In this document: positions 47,452-58,789 of the stretch, in pieces
How positions within the stretch are numbered: position 1 is the first letter of the stretch
Layout: the number at the start of each line of letters is the position of its first letter
NCBI GenBank assembly: GCA_016169945.1
Contig: JADLSH010000367.1
Location: 7,427,501-7,491,500, forward strand
Direction: 5' to 3'
Origin: Trachythela sp. YZ-2020
Lineage: Eukaryota; Cnidaria; Anthozoa; Malacalcyonacea; Clavulariidae
DNA length: 64,000 nucleotides
The notes under the pieces: model-generated
What the model saw: only the letters and a program-made list of their open reading frames with translations
What the model was told of the DNA's origin: nothing
The model's database searches: none
Translations under genes and position numbers: made by a program

Positions 47452-48225
47452 TCCTGATATTCTTGATATTTTGACAAGACCCATATTTTTATATCCTCAT
47501 TTTCAGAAAATCTTTATTACTTTAATAGTAAGACATTCCAAGTTAAGCTATTTATGTGATAGCTTAAACCTTAAATATATATAACTATTAAAAATAGGAT
47601 TTCAAAATTTACCTTTCACGACGTTTTAGTTTCTTTTCTTTGGTTCGATCGGTTTTTGCGATGAACCCTTGTTAAACACCGGCTTGTTAAACGTTCAGCT
47701 TACATTTGCTATACTAGAAATACATACATGCAGAACCCCCTCGCCCGATGTCCAAATATAAAACGCCCCACACCTGGCTCTTCCAGAAACCTTGTAGATA
47801 TATTTACAATTCAACATGTACGTAGATGCCCTTTTATCAGTTTAGATTACCATTGATAAGAGAAGATTTTTCCATCTGAAAGGATTGCCATAAACTTTTA
47901 GATATATTTAGGAAAATGGATTTGGTAAAAAAACTATATAGTCTTAAAGAAAAAGTTGATTGCAACTAAATATTCAACTGATATTCTGATTAACAACTGA
48001 TATTCTTGATATTTCGACGAAACACAAATTTTTATATCCTCATTTTCAGAAAATATTTATTACTTTAATAGTAGAACATTCCAAGTTAAGCTATTTATGT
48101 GATGAGCTTAAACCTTAAATATATATAACTATTAAAAATAAGCTTTCAAAATTTACCTTTCACAACGTTTTAGATTATTTTCTTTGGTTCGATCGGTTTT
48201 TGCGATGAATCCTTGTTAAACGTAA
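47452..48225. repeat. Direct repeat of about 235 bp, 535 bp apart
   Basis: 47452-47685 and about 47990-48225 share CTGATATTCTTGATATTTTG (with changes), TTTTTATATCCTCATTTTCA and TTTGGTTCGATCGGTTTTTG. Between them lies the uninterrupted relative of the Penelope insertion site and of the 9.4-kb element insertion site. Confidence 0.75.
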
Positions 48226-48243
48226 CACTGGCAGTGAATTTAA

Positions 48244-48774
48244 GGAGGCTCCCTACAGTTTTAATTCTGTAGCACGCAAATGTGCTCTAAGGTCCATTAT
48301 TTGCTCATTTTGCAAGGTATGGTCACGACACTTGGCCATCAGATAGCCACAATATTGCGGATTACGAAGAACAAAAAATGTATTTAAATATTTACGTTGC
48401 CATGGTAACAACGCGATTTAGAGATTGTCGTATTTTTATCTTCCTTCTTAATTTTTTGGATTTTCCTTCGGTAAAACTTTTTTATTTTTTGAACACGAGC
48501 ACCTACAAAGTATTGAAATATGCGATTTTAAAAAAATTCCTCGTAGCCGAAGGAAAATCCAAAAAATTAAGAAAGAAGATAAAAATACGACAATCTCTAA
48601 ATCGCGTTGTTACCATGGCAACGTAAATATTTAAAAACATTTTTTGTTCTTCGTAATCCGCAATATTGTGGCAATCTGATGGCCAAGTCTCGTGACCATA
48701 CCTTGCAAAATGAGCAAATAATGGACCTTAGAGCACATTTGCGTGCTACAGAATTAAAACTGTAGGGAGCCTCC
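48244..48774. mobile_element. 531-bp palindromic element flanked by TTAA
   Basis: Near-perfect inverted halves of about 230 bp: GGAGGCTCCCTACAGTTTTA at the left and TAAAACTGTAGGGAGCCTCC at the right. The target duplication is TTAA (48240-48243 and 48775-48778), as for piggyBac and Kolobok groups. No transposase is inside. Confidence 0.85.
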
Positions 48775-49480
48775 TTAAAGAAGATGTGACTAGAAGCAAG
48801 CATATTGTGTCAAACATGTCATTACCATGAAATAACTCAAGTGTCGTCGGCAAACTACACATATATCATGACATGAACTGTGCGTAAAATCTATCTATAA
48901 TCTTAAAACAATAGAAGCAAACAAAGTAAAATGCAAAACAGCAGCTTACACCTGCTATACAACAAGGAGGAATTTCGTTCTCGACCAATCAGCGCATTTG
49001 TTTACGTTTTTGCTCTAAGCCAATCAGAATGCGTAAAACGCCTTCATCACGTGAAAATTATAAACAAAGATATGGGGTTACTCTAACGGCTTTCTACAAG
49101 CGGCCTTTTTATATTTTTGCGAGAAATTAAATATGTTGTTTGGAAAGGATTTAGCCTGAGATTCGTTGTGGGTATTTTTGATTTATTGCGTTTTTGCGGA
49201 GATATTGGTCTTCAAACTTTGCTTTACGTAAGCATAAATAATACCGTTCGAATTGACAGACCTGGAGCGGATTAGTGCACTGAAAATCGAATTTTAGTTC
49301 ATTAGGCATTAATTATTAAGTCTCCTGTTCAAAAGTAAACATGACGCGACCGGGGGGGGGACGAATAACTCGATATATTTGACCTGTCAATTTCTTGTCG
49401 AACAGCGTGGCAAACATGGCGGAAAACACAGGAGTTCCTGCTAAATAAAGGAATTGGACATTTGTCTGCATAGCCTGACT

Positions 49481-49566
49481 TTAGCCCTTACCTCAAACCT
49501 AACCCCAAACCTAACACCAAACGTAACTCTAATCCTAACCCCAAAAACTAACCCTAACAAACCTAA
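49481..49566. repeat. Degenerate CCTAAC (telomere-like) tract
   Basis: About twelve imperfect units such as CCTAACCCCAAACCTAACAC. TTAGGG is the usual animal telomere unit, so this may be an interstitial telomeric remnant or a simple repeat that drifted. Confidence 0.5.
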
Positions 49567-49624
49567 TAGATGTTTACAAATTACAAATAGAAAAAAAATG
49601 TGAAAAAGAATCGTGAATGAAAAG

Positions 49625-49697
49625 AAAAGAGCGAGGAATCGAACCCAAGAGCACGTGCGTACCGGCCAGAGAGCGTACCGCTAGACCATTGAGAGCC
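49625..49697 (-). repeat. tRNA-like Pol III promoter remnant (possible SINE head)
   Basis: The minus strand reads TGGTCTAGCGGTA (A box) and GGGTTCGATTCC (B box, perfect) about 40 nt apart. Acceptor arms do not pair, so it is not a working tRNA. Confidence 0.5.
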
Positions 49698-49959
49698 GCT
49701 GGAAACTTTACGACAATAACTTGCATTTATATTTCGCTTCTATAAGGTGGAATTACTTATATAGTGTAAATGTGCAATTCCTTTATCCCCGAGCCGGCGC
49801 GAAGCGCCGTGCGAGGGTACTAATTCCGCTCGGAGATTTACACCCGGGTATGTGAAAACATTGTGGAATGCAAAGTCGTCCGCCATTTTTTTTTGTCATG
49901 GACTGGACTGGACAGGACCTTTTCGTAAGTTATGCGCATGCGCAAGTTCAAGCCGAGAC

Positions 49960-50420
49960 AGATCGTGAACAAAGTTCACAGATTTGTGAACTTTTTGCTC
50001 TCTTTATGAACTTTTTATGAACATCAAAGATTTGTGAACTTTTCATGAACTTTTTAAATTTCCATGAACAATTCCATGAACATTGATTTTTTCATTTTTT
50101 CAAGATAGAAAATGTTAAGTTTAGTGATTTTTGCAATAGTAATGTTCATGATTTCATATATTCATGACTCATGTATTAAATTATTTAAATATTCATGTTC
50201 AACAGTGGTCGCAGGTTATACAGTAGGACACAATTTGCATAATTTATGTTAAATTAATATGCAGTAGTTTTCCCGCCTTTATTGTGATTGTCATCGGTAC
50301 TGTTTTTTCGAAAAGAATTATGGATTTCCGGACATATCTCGATACTTCCCGACAAATTCCGACTATCTCCGACAAATTCCGACGATTTCCGACACTTTCC
50401 GATCGTAAAATTTAGATTCA
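49960..50420. repeat. Two degenerate short-unit tracts (TGAACTTTTT and TTCCGACAA)
   Basis: 49975-50110 has repeated TGAACTTTTT/CATGAACTT words. 50330-50405 has repeats of TTCCGACAAATTCCGAC type. Both look like minisatellites inside the 9.4-kb element. Confidence 0.6.
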
Positions 50421-50705
50421 TGAACTTTTTGAACTTTTTGTGAACTTTTGACGTAAGCGTACATGAATATTTTGAGATTTCATGTGGCAACACTGAGCCG
50501 AAAGAAGACTTCCATTTTGCACTCATTTTATAAGTAAGTCTCTATGTCTCCAAAACAAGATAAATGAAAATTATTTAGAGGACAAATTAACAAGAGGAGA
50601 AAAAGTCGAAAGACCGAAAAAGGAGCGTTTTAAACAGACAAGTGTCTATTTTCCATGCTTGCTTTTTCGATTTTTTAACATAGCATGCAGTATAGTTTGT
50701 GAATC

Positions 50706-51462
50706 GGTCAGTATAATCTGCAGACTGCAGACTGCAGACTGCAGACTGCAGACTGGGTGTAAAGTGCAGAATGAGTATAAAATGCGGACCGAATACGCAG
50801 ACTAGGTATAAAATGCAGACTTTGCCATAAAACTTACCAGCATGACAACAGTAAATAAATTAAGGATATAAACTATAAACAGCACTTCCACCAACTGAAC
50901 ATGAATGTATTCAGTACTCGCTTTGTCTATAATTACGCTTTGTACATGAATATATTCAGTACGTCGCTATTGGTGAAAAGGTCATCTGACGATAATCATA
51001 CTGTGTTGCGAATATACTCAATAAATAGTACTTTTGTTTAGGATTTAGTGTTGTGTTTGGATAAATTACTCATTTTAGCAAAATTGCTGGTTGTAATGCC
51101 CACCAACTGCATTGAAAGTTGAAAGTGCAATGCCCCCCTCCCCCTCTAGTGTTGTTTATGAGCTTGTCTTTATGCTCAGAGGCCCCCAGACGCCAGAAAC
51201 ACCAGGGCAATCGACCCATTATATATCTGCAAAATAACTACTTTCCCAAAAACATGTTTATAGACAAAGCGAGTACTGAATACATTCATGTTCAGTTGTG
51301 GAAGTGCTGTTTATAGTTTATATCCTTAATTTATTTACTGTTGTCATGCTGGTAAGTTTTATGGCAAAGTCTGCATTTTATACCTAGTCTGCGTATTCGG
51401 TCTGCATTTTATACTCATTCTGCACTTTACACCCGGTCTGCAGTCTGCATATTATACTGACC
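50706..51462. mobile_element. 757-bp element with about 210-bp inverted ends, nested in the 9.4-kb element
   Basis: Left GGTCAGTATAATCTGCAGAC, right TCTGCATATTATACTGACC. The pairing runs inward through GCATTTTATACC/GGTATAAAATGC and ACAGCACTTCCAC/GTGGAAGTGCTGT as far as GCGAGTACTGAATACATTCA. CAGACTG is reiterated five times at the left end only, so that end has expanded. Confidence 0.8.
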
Positions 51463-52030
51463 CATTTGCGAATTTGAAAATGTGTAGATCATTCTGTGTG
51501 GTCAATACAACATTGATTGATCTTTAAGAGTATTTTAGTATAAGTATTGATTCAAATATGTTATAGAAAAATAAAAAAACATTAAATCTCAAAAACTTCA
51601 TTGCAGAAGCAAGTGCGAAGTATAAAAATACTCCTCGAAAAGCAGTTGAAGTTTTTTGAAAATTTCGAAACGTTTTGAGAACGTCTAAGGTTGAATGTTA
51701 CAGTAAATCAAAGCTAAAAGAGTACACAATAGCATACCCACTTTATATAGTTGGACAATTGATAATTTTATAGTTAAAAACAAAATAAAATTTTGTAGAA
51801 ATTAAAATATAAAAAATATAACAATGTTGCGTGTTACCATGGTCACATTCGTCGACTCAGTACTTCATGTTACAATAACTTTTGGGAGTAAATTGTTTGG
51901 TTCAAACTTAACTATGGTTCAAATGGGCGAGGGGTTACTGCATGCATGTATTTCTAGTTTAGTCGCAAGTAATACAGGGGTAATTGTGTTGGAGTTTTTC
52001 TCAAAAGGAGGCTAAATAAATCACCAAAAA

Positions 52031-52396
52031 TTACGATTGTGGACCCTCAAACCTACGCCAAGCATTGACTTTGGTAATTTGGTCAAGAACTGTTTGTGTA
52101 TTCGTCGTGTTGTCCAGTTGTTCGTGTTCTGATTCTTGGGTCGAATCGTCCTCGCTGTCGTCGTTTTCGTCGCTCAATTGATATTCGGACTCTAGATCAG
52201 CAGTAGCATCAGAATGGTAGACCGCATTGTTTTCCCCAAAGAAGAGGCTTTTGATCTGAGGAAGCCTTTACGTACAAATCTGACACACGCTTAAGTCCGG
52301 AAGATTGCACTCGATATGAAAGGAATGACCACACCCTCGAAAGACGCGCCATAAAGTGCTTTGGCGATTACACTGAACGCTGTCACATTTGCTGTT
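52031..52396 (-). pseudogene. C-terminal part of the 9.4-kb element's gene: RING-H2-like finger and acidic tail
   Basis: The minus frame from 52396 reads NSKCDSVQCNRQS, then FRGCGHSFHIECNLPDLSVC and QIC. The spacing C-x4-C ... C-x-H-x2-H-x2-C-x7-C-x2-C resembles a RING-H2 finger, a zinc-binding fold. A TAA follows at 52270-52268, but the same frame stays open beyond it with a Ser/Asp/Glu-rich tail (SDENDDSEDDSTQESEHEQ) to TAA at 52031. It lies on the same strand as, and downstream of, 57260-55549 and is probably the last exon of that gene. Confidence 0.6.
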
Positions 52397-52645
52397 TGGA
52401 AGAGAATTAAAAGTATAGAATTTCTAATTTCTCGTTCCCAGGCTCTTTCCTCTTGGGGAGAAAATACCCTTGTTGGAGCTGGTCACGTGTCACCCGGATT
52501 TCGCGTGAAAATTGAGAATACACTTAGGGAAGGGTGGTAGAGGAGCGTGTTGTCTTCTGTGATATTGTTGCGTTTGGAAAATGGTATTATGGGCGATAAA
52601 TTGAAAATTTGCAACAAGAAATTGTGACAAAACTGTTGTTATAAT

Positions 52646-53170
52646 AAATATTAAATTTTGTTGGCATCTCACTCGATTGAATAATAGTTGAAGGGTTTTT
52701 GTAGATGGAAATTATCGAGTGTAAATTCTATACGTTTATTAGACCTAACCAGGAACAGTTGCGAAAAATGCAACTATAGGTCCCTGGCAGGAATTGAACC
52801 TGCGGCCCTGCGATTCCGGTGCAGCGCTCTAACCAACTGAGCTACAGAGTCCAGCTGTCGAGCTCTAAACCACAAGTTCATGTATATATATGATGGTAAT
52901 GCCATGTTAGGTTATGGGTAAATATTAAATTTTGTTGGCATCTCACTCGATTGAATAATAGTTGAAGGGTTTTTGTAGATGGAAATTATCGAGTGTAAAT
53001 TCTATACGTTTATTAGACCTAACCAGGAACAGTTGCGAAAAATGCAACTATTGGTCCCCGACAGGAATTGAACCTGCGGCCCTGCGATTCCGGTGCAGCG
53101 CTCTAACCAACTGAGCTACAGAGTCCAGCTGTCGAGCTCTAACCAGAAGTTCATGTATATATATGATGGT
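52646..53170. repeat. Two tandem 273-bp units with tRNA-like sequences
   Basis: Units start at about 52646 and 52919. tRNA-like parts on the minus strand are at 52781-52851 and 53055-53124, with the same A and B boxes as the array at 1599-2909. Unit flanks differ from that array (TAAATTCTATACGTTTATTA against its own), so it is a sister subfamily. Confidence 0.75.
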
Positions 53171-53360
53171 ATAATAGTCGTATTTATCATCACGTCACTT
53201 CCTACTATATCATCGAGTGTTCAGTTACATTTCAAGCGATAAGTTGGATCAGATTTTAATAAACAACAATATTGTCAAGCCAAGGAAAGCACGCGTCGCA
53301 CGGTATTTTAAAATAAAACACAATCAATAAAACATATCTTCTATAGATATGAAATTATTA

Positions 53361-53685
53361 CCAACCTAAACCAAAAACTAATTTTCTAAAGAAGAGTATT
53401 AGTTATGCGGCTGCTGAGAAATGGAATAAATTACCAAGCACCTTAAAAACAAATTGCTTGCCAAGAAATGAATTCAGAACCGTACTCAGGAATACTCAAG
53501 TGTAAATACTTCAGTTATATTTGTTGTTATATGTAATTTGTTAGTGTTTTATAAATTTTGTTATATATATTTATACATATGCATGTGTAACGGCCCCTTG
53601 AAAAACAGGTACGTAGCTGTCCTGAAGGGCTACCGTTATAAAATATTTTTAAATAAATAAATAAAATAAATAAGACTGACTGATA
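53361..53685 (+). mobile_element. LINE 3' end
   Basis: The plus frame 53361-53508 gives PKPKTNFLKKSISYAAAEKW and NKLPSTLKTN, the C-terminal block of CR1/Jockey-type LINEs, ending at a stop. An AAATAAATAAAT tail lies at about 53655. Confidence 0.7.
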
Positions 53686-54542
53686 TGATTGTTATAAACA
53701 GTGTTGAACCTTATCCTGTCTGGTACTCAAACTACAAACAAAATGGATTTATTTAATACTGAAATATGGAATTGCTATAAAATATCGAGACCTTTAATTT
53801 TGACTTTGTTTTCCGAAATTATATCGCCAAGTCGCCTACTGCATGTGTGTAAATAATGCTATCCCGATGGTCAAAGCTCGTTCAAGACTGTAAAATATCC
53901 CGCCTTGGCATCGCTAAAACTCGACGATCAATAAGTATGTCGAAGTATAAACTCTCTGTTAGCAAACGTGCGGTAAAATTATCCGATAAAGGCAAAGTCA
54001 ACGACTCTTCCAGTTTTTCTGAATTATGTATCCGTCATAAAATGTGCAGACATTTTAATTTTTAAATAGAAAAATATGTTGTAAACGTGATCTGCTATCA
54101 TTCTGTTGCATATAGGCTATATAGAAAATACTATACTATATATATCGTAATTTGTATTTTCCCCCAGCTGCGGAGGAAGCTATAAAATGTTGCCTTCATT
54201 CAGGCTTCAGACTTGTATATGTTTATAGAATCGGCCACAAAAAGGAAGTTCTCGACATATAGGCGTACGGGCCGTGGGGGCAGGGAGGCACGTGCTCCTC
54301 CCAAAATTGTGGCAAAATAGAATTATGTAGTCTGAACTTACACAGAAACAGAATTATATAAATTAAAGTACTGTATATTTATCTGGTTTGCGTGTTTTTG
54401 GAAAACAACATACTGTAACACATACTGTAAATCCGGTTATAATAAATTGTACAATATTTCCTTTAACCGCCATAGCTCTATACAAGGTTGCGTTTAGGTC
54501 ACTGCCTGCAGCTCAATTTCTATTTATATAAAATTGATTGTA

Positions 54543-54990
54543 AACCTTCTCCTTTCTGTGATTATTGTTGGGAAACAACAGAAACCATTACCCATTATTT
54601 CCTTTACCGTACTAAATTTGCCGCTCAGCGTATTCTCCTCTTTGCCTAAACTGTAAGGTTGTTCAACGACGCATGGTTCAGGTTTTCAGACAAACAAAAA
54701 GTACAAATGTTTTTGTATGGATCTGATTCACTTAGTTATGACGAAAATGTAATCTTGCTTAGAAATGTCCAGTTATTTATACTTAACACTAATCGATTTT
54801 CTTAATTTTTATGAGTTTCTATGTTAATTCACGATGCTTTTTCTTTTCCCACCTTCTCTCTATTTATCTAATTATTTAAAAAAAAAATCAATTTTATAAA
54901 TGTAAATAACTTCACATAATCTGCCGCGATAAGCTATGAGCTCTTGGAGAAAATGTGTTAAAATAAATATGTTTATATATATATATAAAA
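54543..54990 (+). mobile_element. LINE 3' end with zinc-binding C-terminal motif
   Basis: The plus frame reads PFCDYCWETTETITHYFLYR: Cys-x2-Cys then His in the pattern of the zinc motif at the end of many LINE proteins. One internal TAA. It continues to FILNTNRFS and a stop at about 54805, then an AT-rich 3' part ending in TATATATATATA. Confidence 0.65.
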
Positions 54991-55548
54991 AACAATAGTA
55001 TATAATTTGAACATTTCTGTATTTCAGTTGCGTGCCTTTGCCCGACCAAAGAAGAATTGGCTCAGTATTTTTTTCTTTAAGAATTAGCCTGAATGATTAC
55101 TTAGTAACTGATAATCTGAACCATTATTATTATTATTGAACCATGGCAATGAGTGTACGCGATTTTGAATGTATATTATCTGGGTATAAGAGTGGTCACA
55201 GAATGCACGAAATACCCTTTTATAGAATCCTCATATTTTCAAACGTTTCCAGGGTAGCATGCCCCGGAACCCCCTACAAATTCTCGCCCTTTTGGCCTCG
55301 AAAAAATTAGTTGCGCCAAAAGATCGTGTTAAAAGTGGTTATCATTGTTATCAATATGTTATTATCCAAATTCGGGCATTTTGGGTGAGCTTTAAAATTC
55401 GGGCAAAGTTTTGTTTGCCCCCCAAATGAAGTTGCGCCCGGACGCCTGAAGGAAAGGTAACACGGAATGAAAGTTTTCCACTGGATACTCGTCAAAGGCC
55501 ACTAAAGAGTTTTCAATGATTTGGTGCATTGGGTGAGTGTTTTTTCTG

Positions 55549-57260
55549 TCAATATTTCACGGTGGAGAGAGAAACAAGCCGAGCCTTGTCGTAGTGCCGG
55601 CGGTGAAATACAATCATCATTATCCAACAGCGAAATAGTGATTTGCAGTAGAGATCATAGTTGTCACACTTGAATACTACAGAGTAAATGCTTAGAACAA
55701 GTGGGACATGATTATCAACAAGGTTAACTAAAATTAGAAATTCAATGTCCTTGCAATTTGAAAAAACAGACATGATTGTATCTCGAACCAGAGTCCAACC
55801 TCCATAGATTACTTCGAGAAATAGGGATATTCACCATGGTTTTGGTTTCTTTGCTAGTTTTGACTTTGCCCCCAAAGTTGAAGCAATATAGATCTGCAGA
55901 AATTCCATGGAAATTCAGCAAAACACACTCCCTGGAGTTTAGAGAAATATGTAGTGGACCAATCAGTGGAACAACATTCTTGCAGACATTGGGTAGGAAT
56001 ACTGAGACTGTGTTGTACACTAGTTGTCACATGAAAAATTGCATGGGCCAATCGTCAAGAAAGGGAACTGCAAAATGGTTGAGGTAATCTTCCAAACTAT
56101 TAGATAACATGTGGTTAAGAGCAGTGAGCAGGTTGTTGTAGGACTTTAAAGGGAAATTTAAGCTGTCAACAAGTTTTGTATTGTCCATGCATCTTATCTT
56201 TCGAATTTCCGTTTGCTGATAATCCTGAATTACTAACCTATGTCTTTTTGCTTCAGGGTCAAAATATTGTGCTATTACCCAGTCTGGCATGTTACTTGCA
56301 TATGTTTGGGAAAAATTACTAATGTGTTCATCTATATACTTCAGAAGTGAATTTTCCTCCACTGAATTGACAGATAACAAGGAATGCAGCATATCGTTAG
56401 ACACAGCTTTAATATTCGGAAACACTTTTACAAGTAAGATGGTTGTGTGAACTGATTGGGTTTGGGTTTTAGCTTCAGGACGATGTTTGGTGTGTATATT
56501 ATGGTAATCATCAATGCAAAATACAATAAATTGTTCTTTCTCTATTACAGTTATGAAAAATCCTTTTACTTTATCTAGGTGAGATGCTGATGAGACTTGC
56601 ATGGTGGCTTTGATGGTACGAGGATGTGTTACAATTCCCAAGTTACGGAGAGATGCCAAACCTTGCTGGCTTATTCCAAATTGCTGGAGTGTTCTGGTAA
56701 GTGATACTTGGAACCAATTAGCCCTTTGTGGCTGTGAGTATATCATTATGTATATGACAACCGTGACTCTTAACTTTGTGAGATCTTAACGCTCTTCCAC
56801 ATCCAATTTTTACTCAGAGCATCATACAGGGTTGAAAAGAGATTTGAAGCTCCAGCTTGCATGCAAATACTTTGAAATTGATCGATCCGGATCCATCACT
56901 GGGGGTTGAGGGTCATAATTAGGAATTCTAGGGAAGAATGTTTTCAATTTTTCCAGGTCACTTTTGATATCAATGTTCTCAGCAGATTTCTGAATAAGTT
57001 CTTTCATATTCTTTTTTAGACACAAAGATACCCTCATTGGTCTGGCATTCAACACTTGCCTTCATTTGACTTGTGACTTCATCATCGGCCTCTAAGTTCT
57101 GACTTGGGGAAGTCAATGTTATTGTTGATTCTGTCCCTTGGCTACTGGATGGTTGAGGGATAGACGGACTTGGAAAGTTGCTGTCAATATTTGTGGACAT
57201 GGGATCATCATCACTCTCTCCTTTATCTGGTTCACTTGTCACAGATCTGGATAGGTTCAC
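55549..57260 (-). pseudogene. Decayed main gene of the 9.4-kb element (IDDYHNIHT family), unnamed
   Basis: Several minus frames in order: 57260-56979 (Ser/Thr-rich, low complexity), 57055-56822 (FFPRIPNYDPQPPVMD), 56746-56027 (239 codons), 56020-55742 and 55773-55549. The longest holds FIVFCIDDYHNIHT, which looks like a conserved core, and later MPDWVIAQYFDPEAKRH. The next two read IGPLHISLNSREC and VDNHVPLVLSIYSVVFK then RCWIMMIVFHRRHYDKA. Together they resemble one long protein cut by frameshifts and possibly introns. I believe this is a transposon-encoded family present in many cnidarian genomes, but I cannot name it. The His/Asp-rich blocks could be part of a catalytic core; that is speculation. 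Confidence 0.6.
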
Positions 57261-58414
57261 AAGCTACATTTGGAACATTTAAGTCTTAAATCCTGAATCC
57301 ATAAATGGATATTGTGGGATGTTGGCCCCAAATTACAATAATAGACATAAAGATGGGCAGAAATTCAGTGGCATACAGTTTGCAAAATATTGAGTGTGTG
57401 AACCTAAATTGCTATGGTACCCTTTTGTCAAGTAAACCCTTTTGAAGCCAATTTTCTCAATTTGATGTGATGTGTATATGATTGCTCATAACTAAATAAC
57501 ATTCTGTATAATTGTGGCATAATCAAGATTATGAACAATCAATCATAAATATAATTTTTTGTGGCCTTTTTCACATTCATGCTTTTTTTTTCAAACCTAA
57601 TGTACAGACATTATTCCCCACATATTTCTGTAAAAACTATGACTTACCTTCTTTTCAATCGCCTCAGTGGCTAGATTTTGTGGCAAATGCCTAGTAAATT
57701 CCTCTTTTTGATGCACTGCTGGAGACAATTATAGCAAATGTTGTTGAGTCTTGGTGATTTAATCTCTTTTTCGTGAGCTATGTTCACAAATACATGTGCC
57801 AAATCACCTAAAACGTACACTCTCAAGTTAGTCATCATTAATTTCTCGGTAAGGATGAAAAACTAACAGACGTTGAAAATGTTTTGAGTTTGGAATAAAA
57901 ACTTATTCTTTCTTCGCAAGAACACTCACTTTTGCGGTCTTCATTGCGAACCCGATTAGGCGACACCGGTAGGCTATACGAAGCAGTTATATATTAGAAG
58001 GAAATTGTTCCTTATCTATAATTATTTAACATCATAAATTACAAATCGTGAGAAAAAGACAATTAAAAATGCTATTTCGAATAGGTTTTCCTTTGGTGTC
58101 TGAATTCGAACGTCATTATTTACGCTCACGTAAAGCGAAGTTTAAAGATCCATATCTCCGCAAAAACACAATAAATCAAAAATCCCCAAGGCAAATCCCA
58201 GGATAAATCCTTTCCAAACAACATATTTTAATTTCGCACAAAAATATAAAAAATTCGCTTGCAGAAAACCTTTAGAGTAACCCCATATGCATGTTTATAA
58301 TTTTCATGTGATGAAGGCGTTTTACGTATTCTGATTGGCTTAGAGCAAAAACGTAAACAAATGCGCTGATTGGCCGAGAACGAAATTCTTCTTTGTTCTG
58401 CTATACTAGAAATA

Positions 58415-58787
58415 GGGAGCTTAAGATCTACAACGCCAACGTCGACGACGCGGCCCTTCTAACATTGAAGTTTTTCCCTTGTAATAAAGCAATGGAAAAA
58501 CTTGTAGTCCCAAGAGAATTCTCGACGTCGTCTCTGTCTTGTTCACGACGCCAACTAGAGCATTTTTACGTCCTCAGGACGACGGCAAGTCAGAAGGATG
58601 AATAGCTGCATTGCACGTTTGTTTTTACAGCCTGCATTGTTGTCGATAACTGCAGTTGAAACGTTTTAAAAGTTATGAATAAAAAGCTGTGAGCTAAAAC
58701 AAGAACGTTGTTCAATCACTGTCTCTTTATATTCACATATTTATATGGCGTTGTCGACTGCCGCGTCGTCGTAGATCTTAAGGTCCC
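58415..58787. mobile_element. 373-bp MITE flanked by TA
   Basis: GGGAGCTTAAGATCTACAAC at the left and GTCGTAGATCTTAAGGTCCC at the right; TA at 58413-58414 and 58788-58789. Compared with 47717 onward (CTAGAAATACATACATGCAG), it is inserted at the TA of AAATACAT. A TA target is typical for Tc1/mariner-type elements. Confidence 0.8.
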
Positions 58788-58789
58788 TA

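Larger units (their letters stand above)
48961..58397. mobile_element. 9.4-kb Mutator-like DNA transposon with about 300-bp inverted ends and 9-bp target duplication
   Basis: Left end AACAAGGAGGAATTTCGTTC and right end GAACGAAATTCTTCTTTGTT are inverted, and pairing continues to about 49263 on the left and 58100 on the right. CTGCTATAC flanks both sides (48952-48960 and 58398-58406). The related sequence at 47706-47745 (TTTGCTATACTAGAAATACA) is uninterrupted, which confirms the ends. Nine-base duplications and long inverted ends are the marks of Mutator-like elements. Inside on the minus strand are parts of a decayed gene (57260-55549, 52396-52031); LINE tails, a tRNA-like tandem pair and a 757-bp inverted-end element have landed within it. 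Confidence 0.8.
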
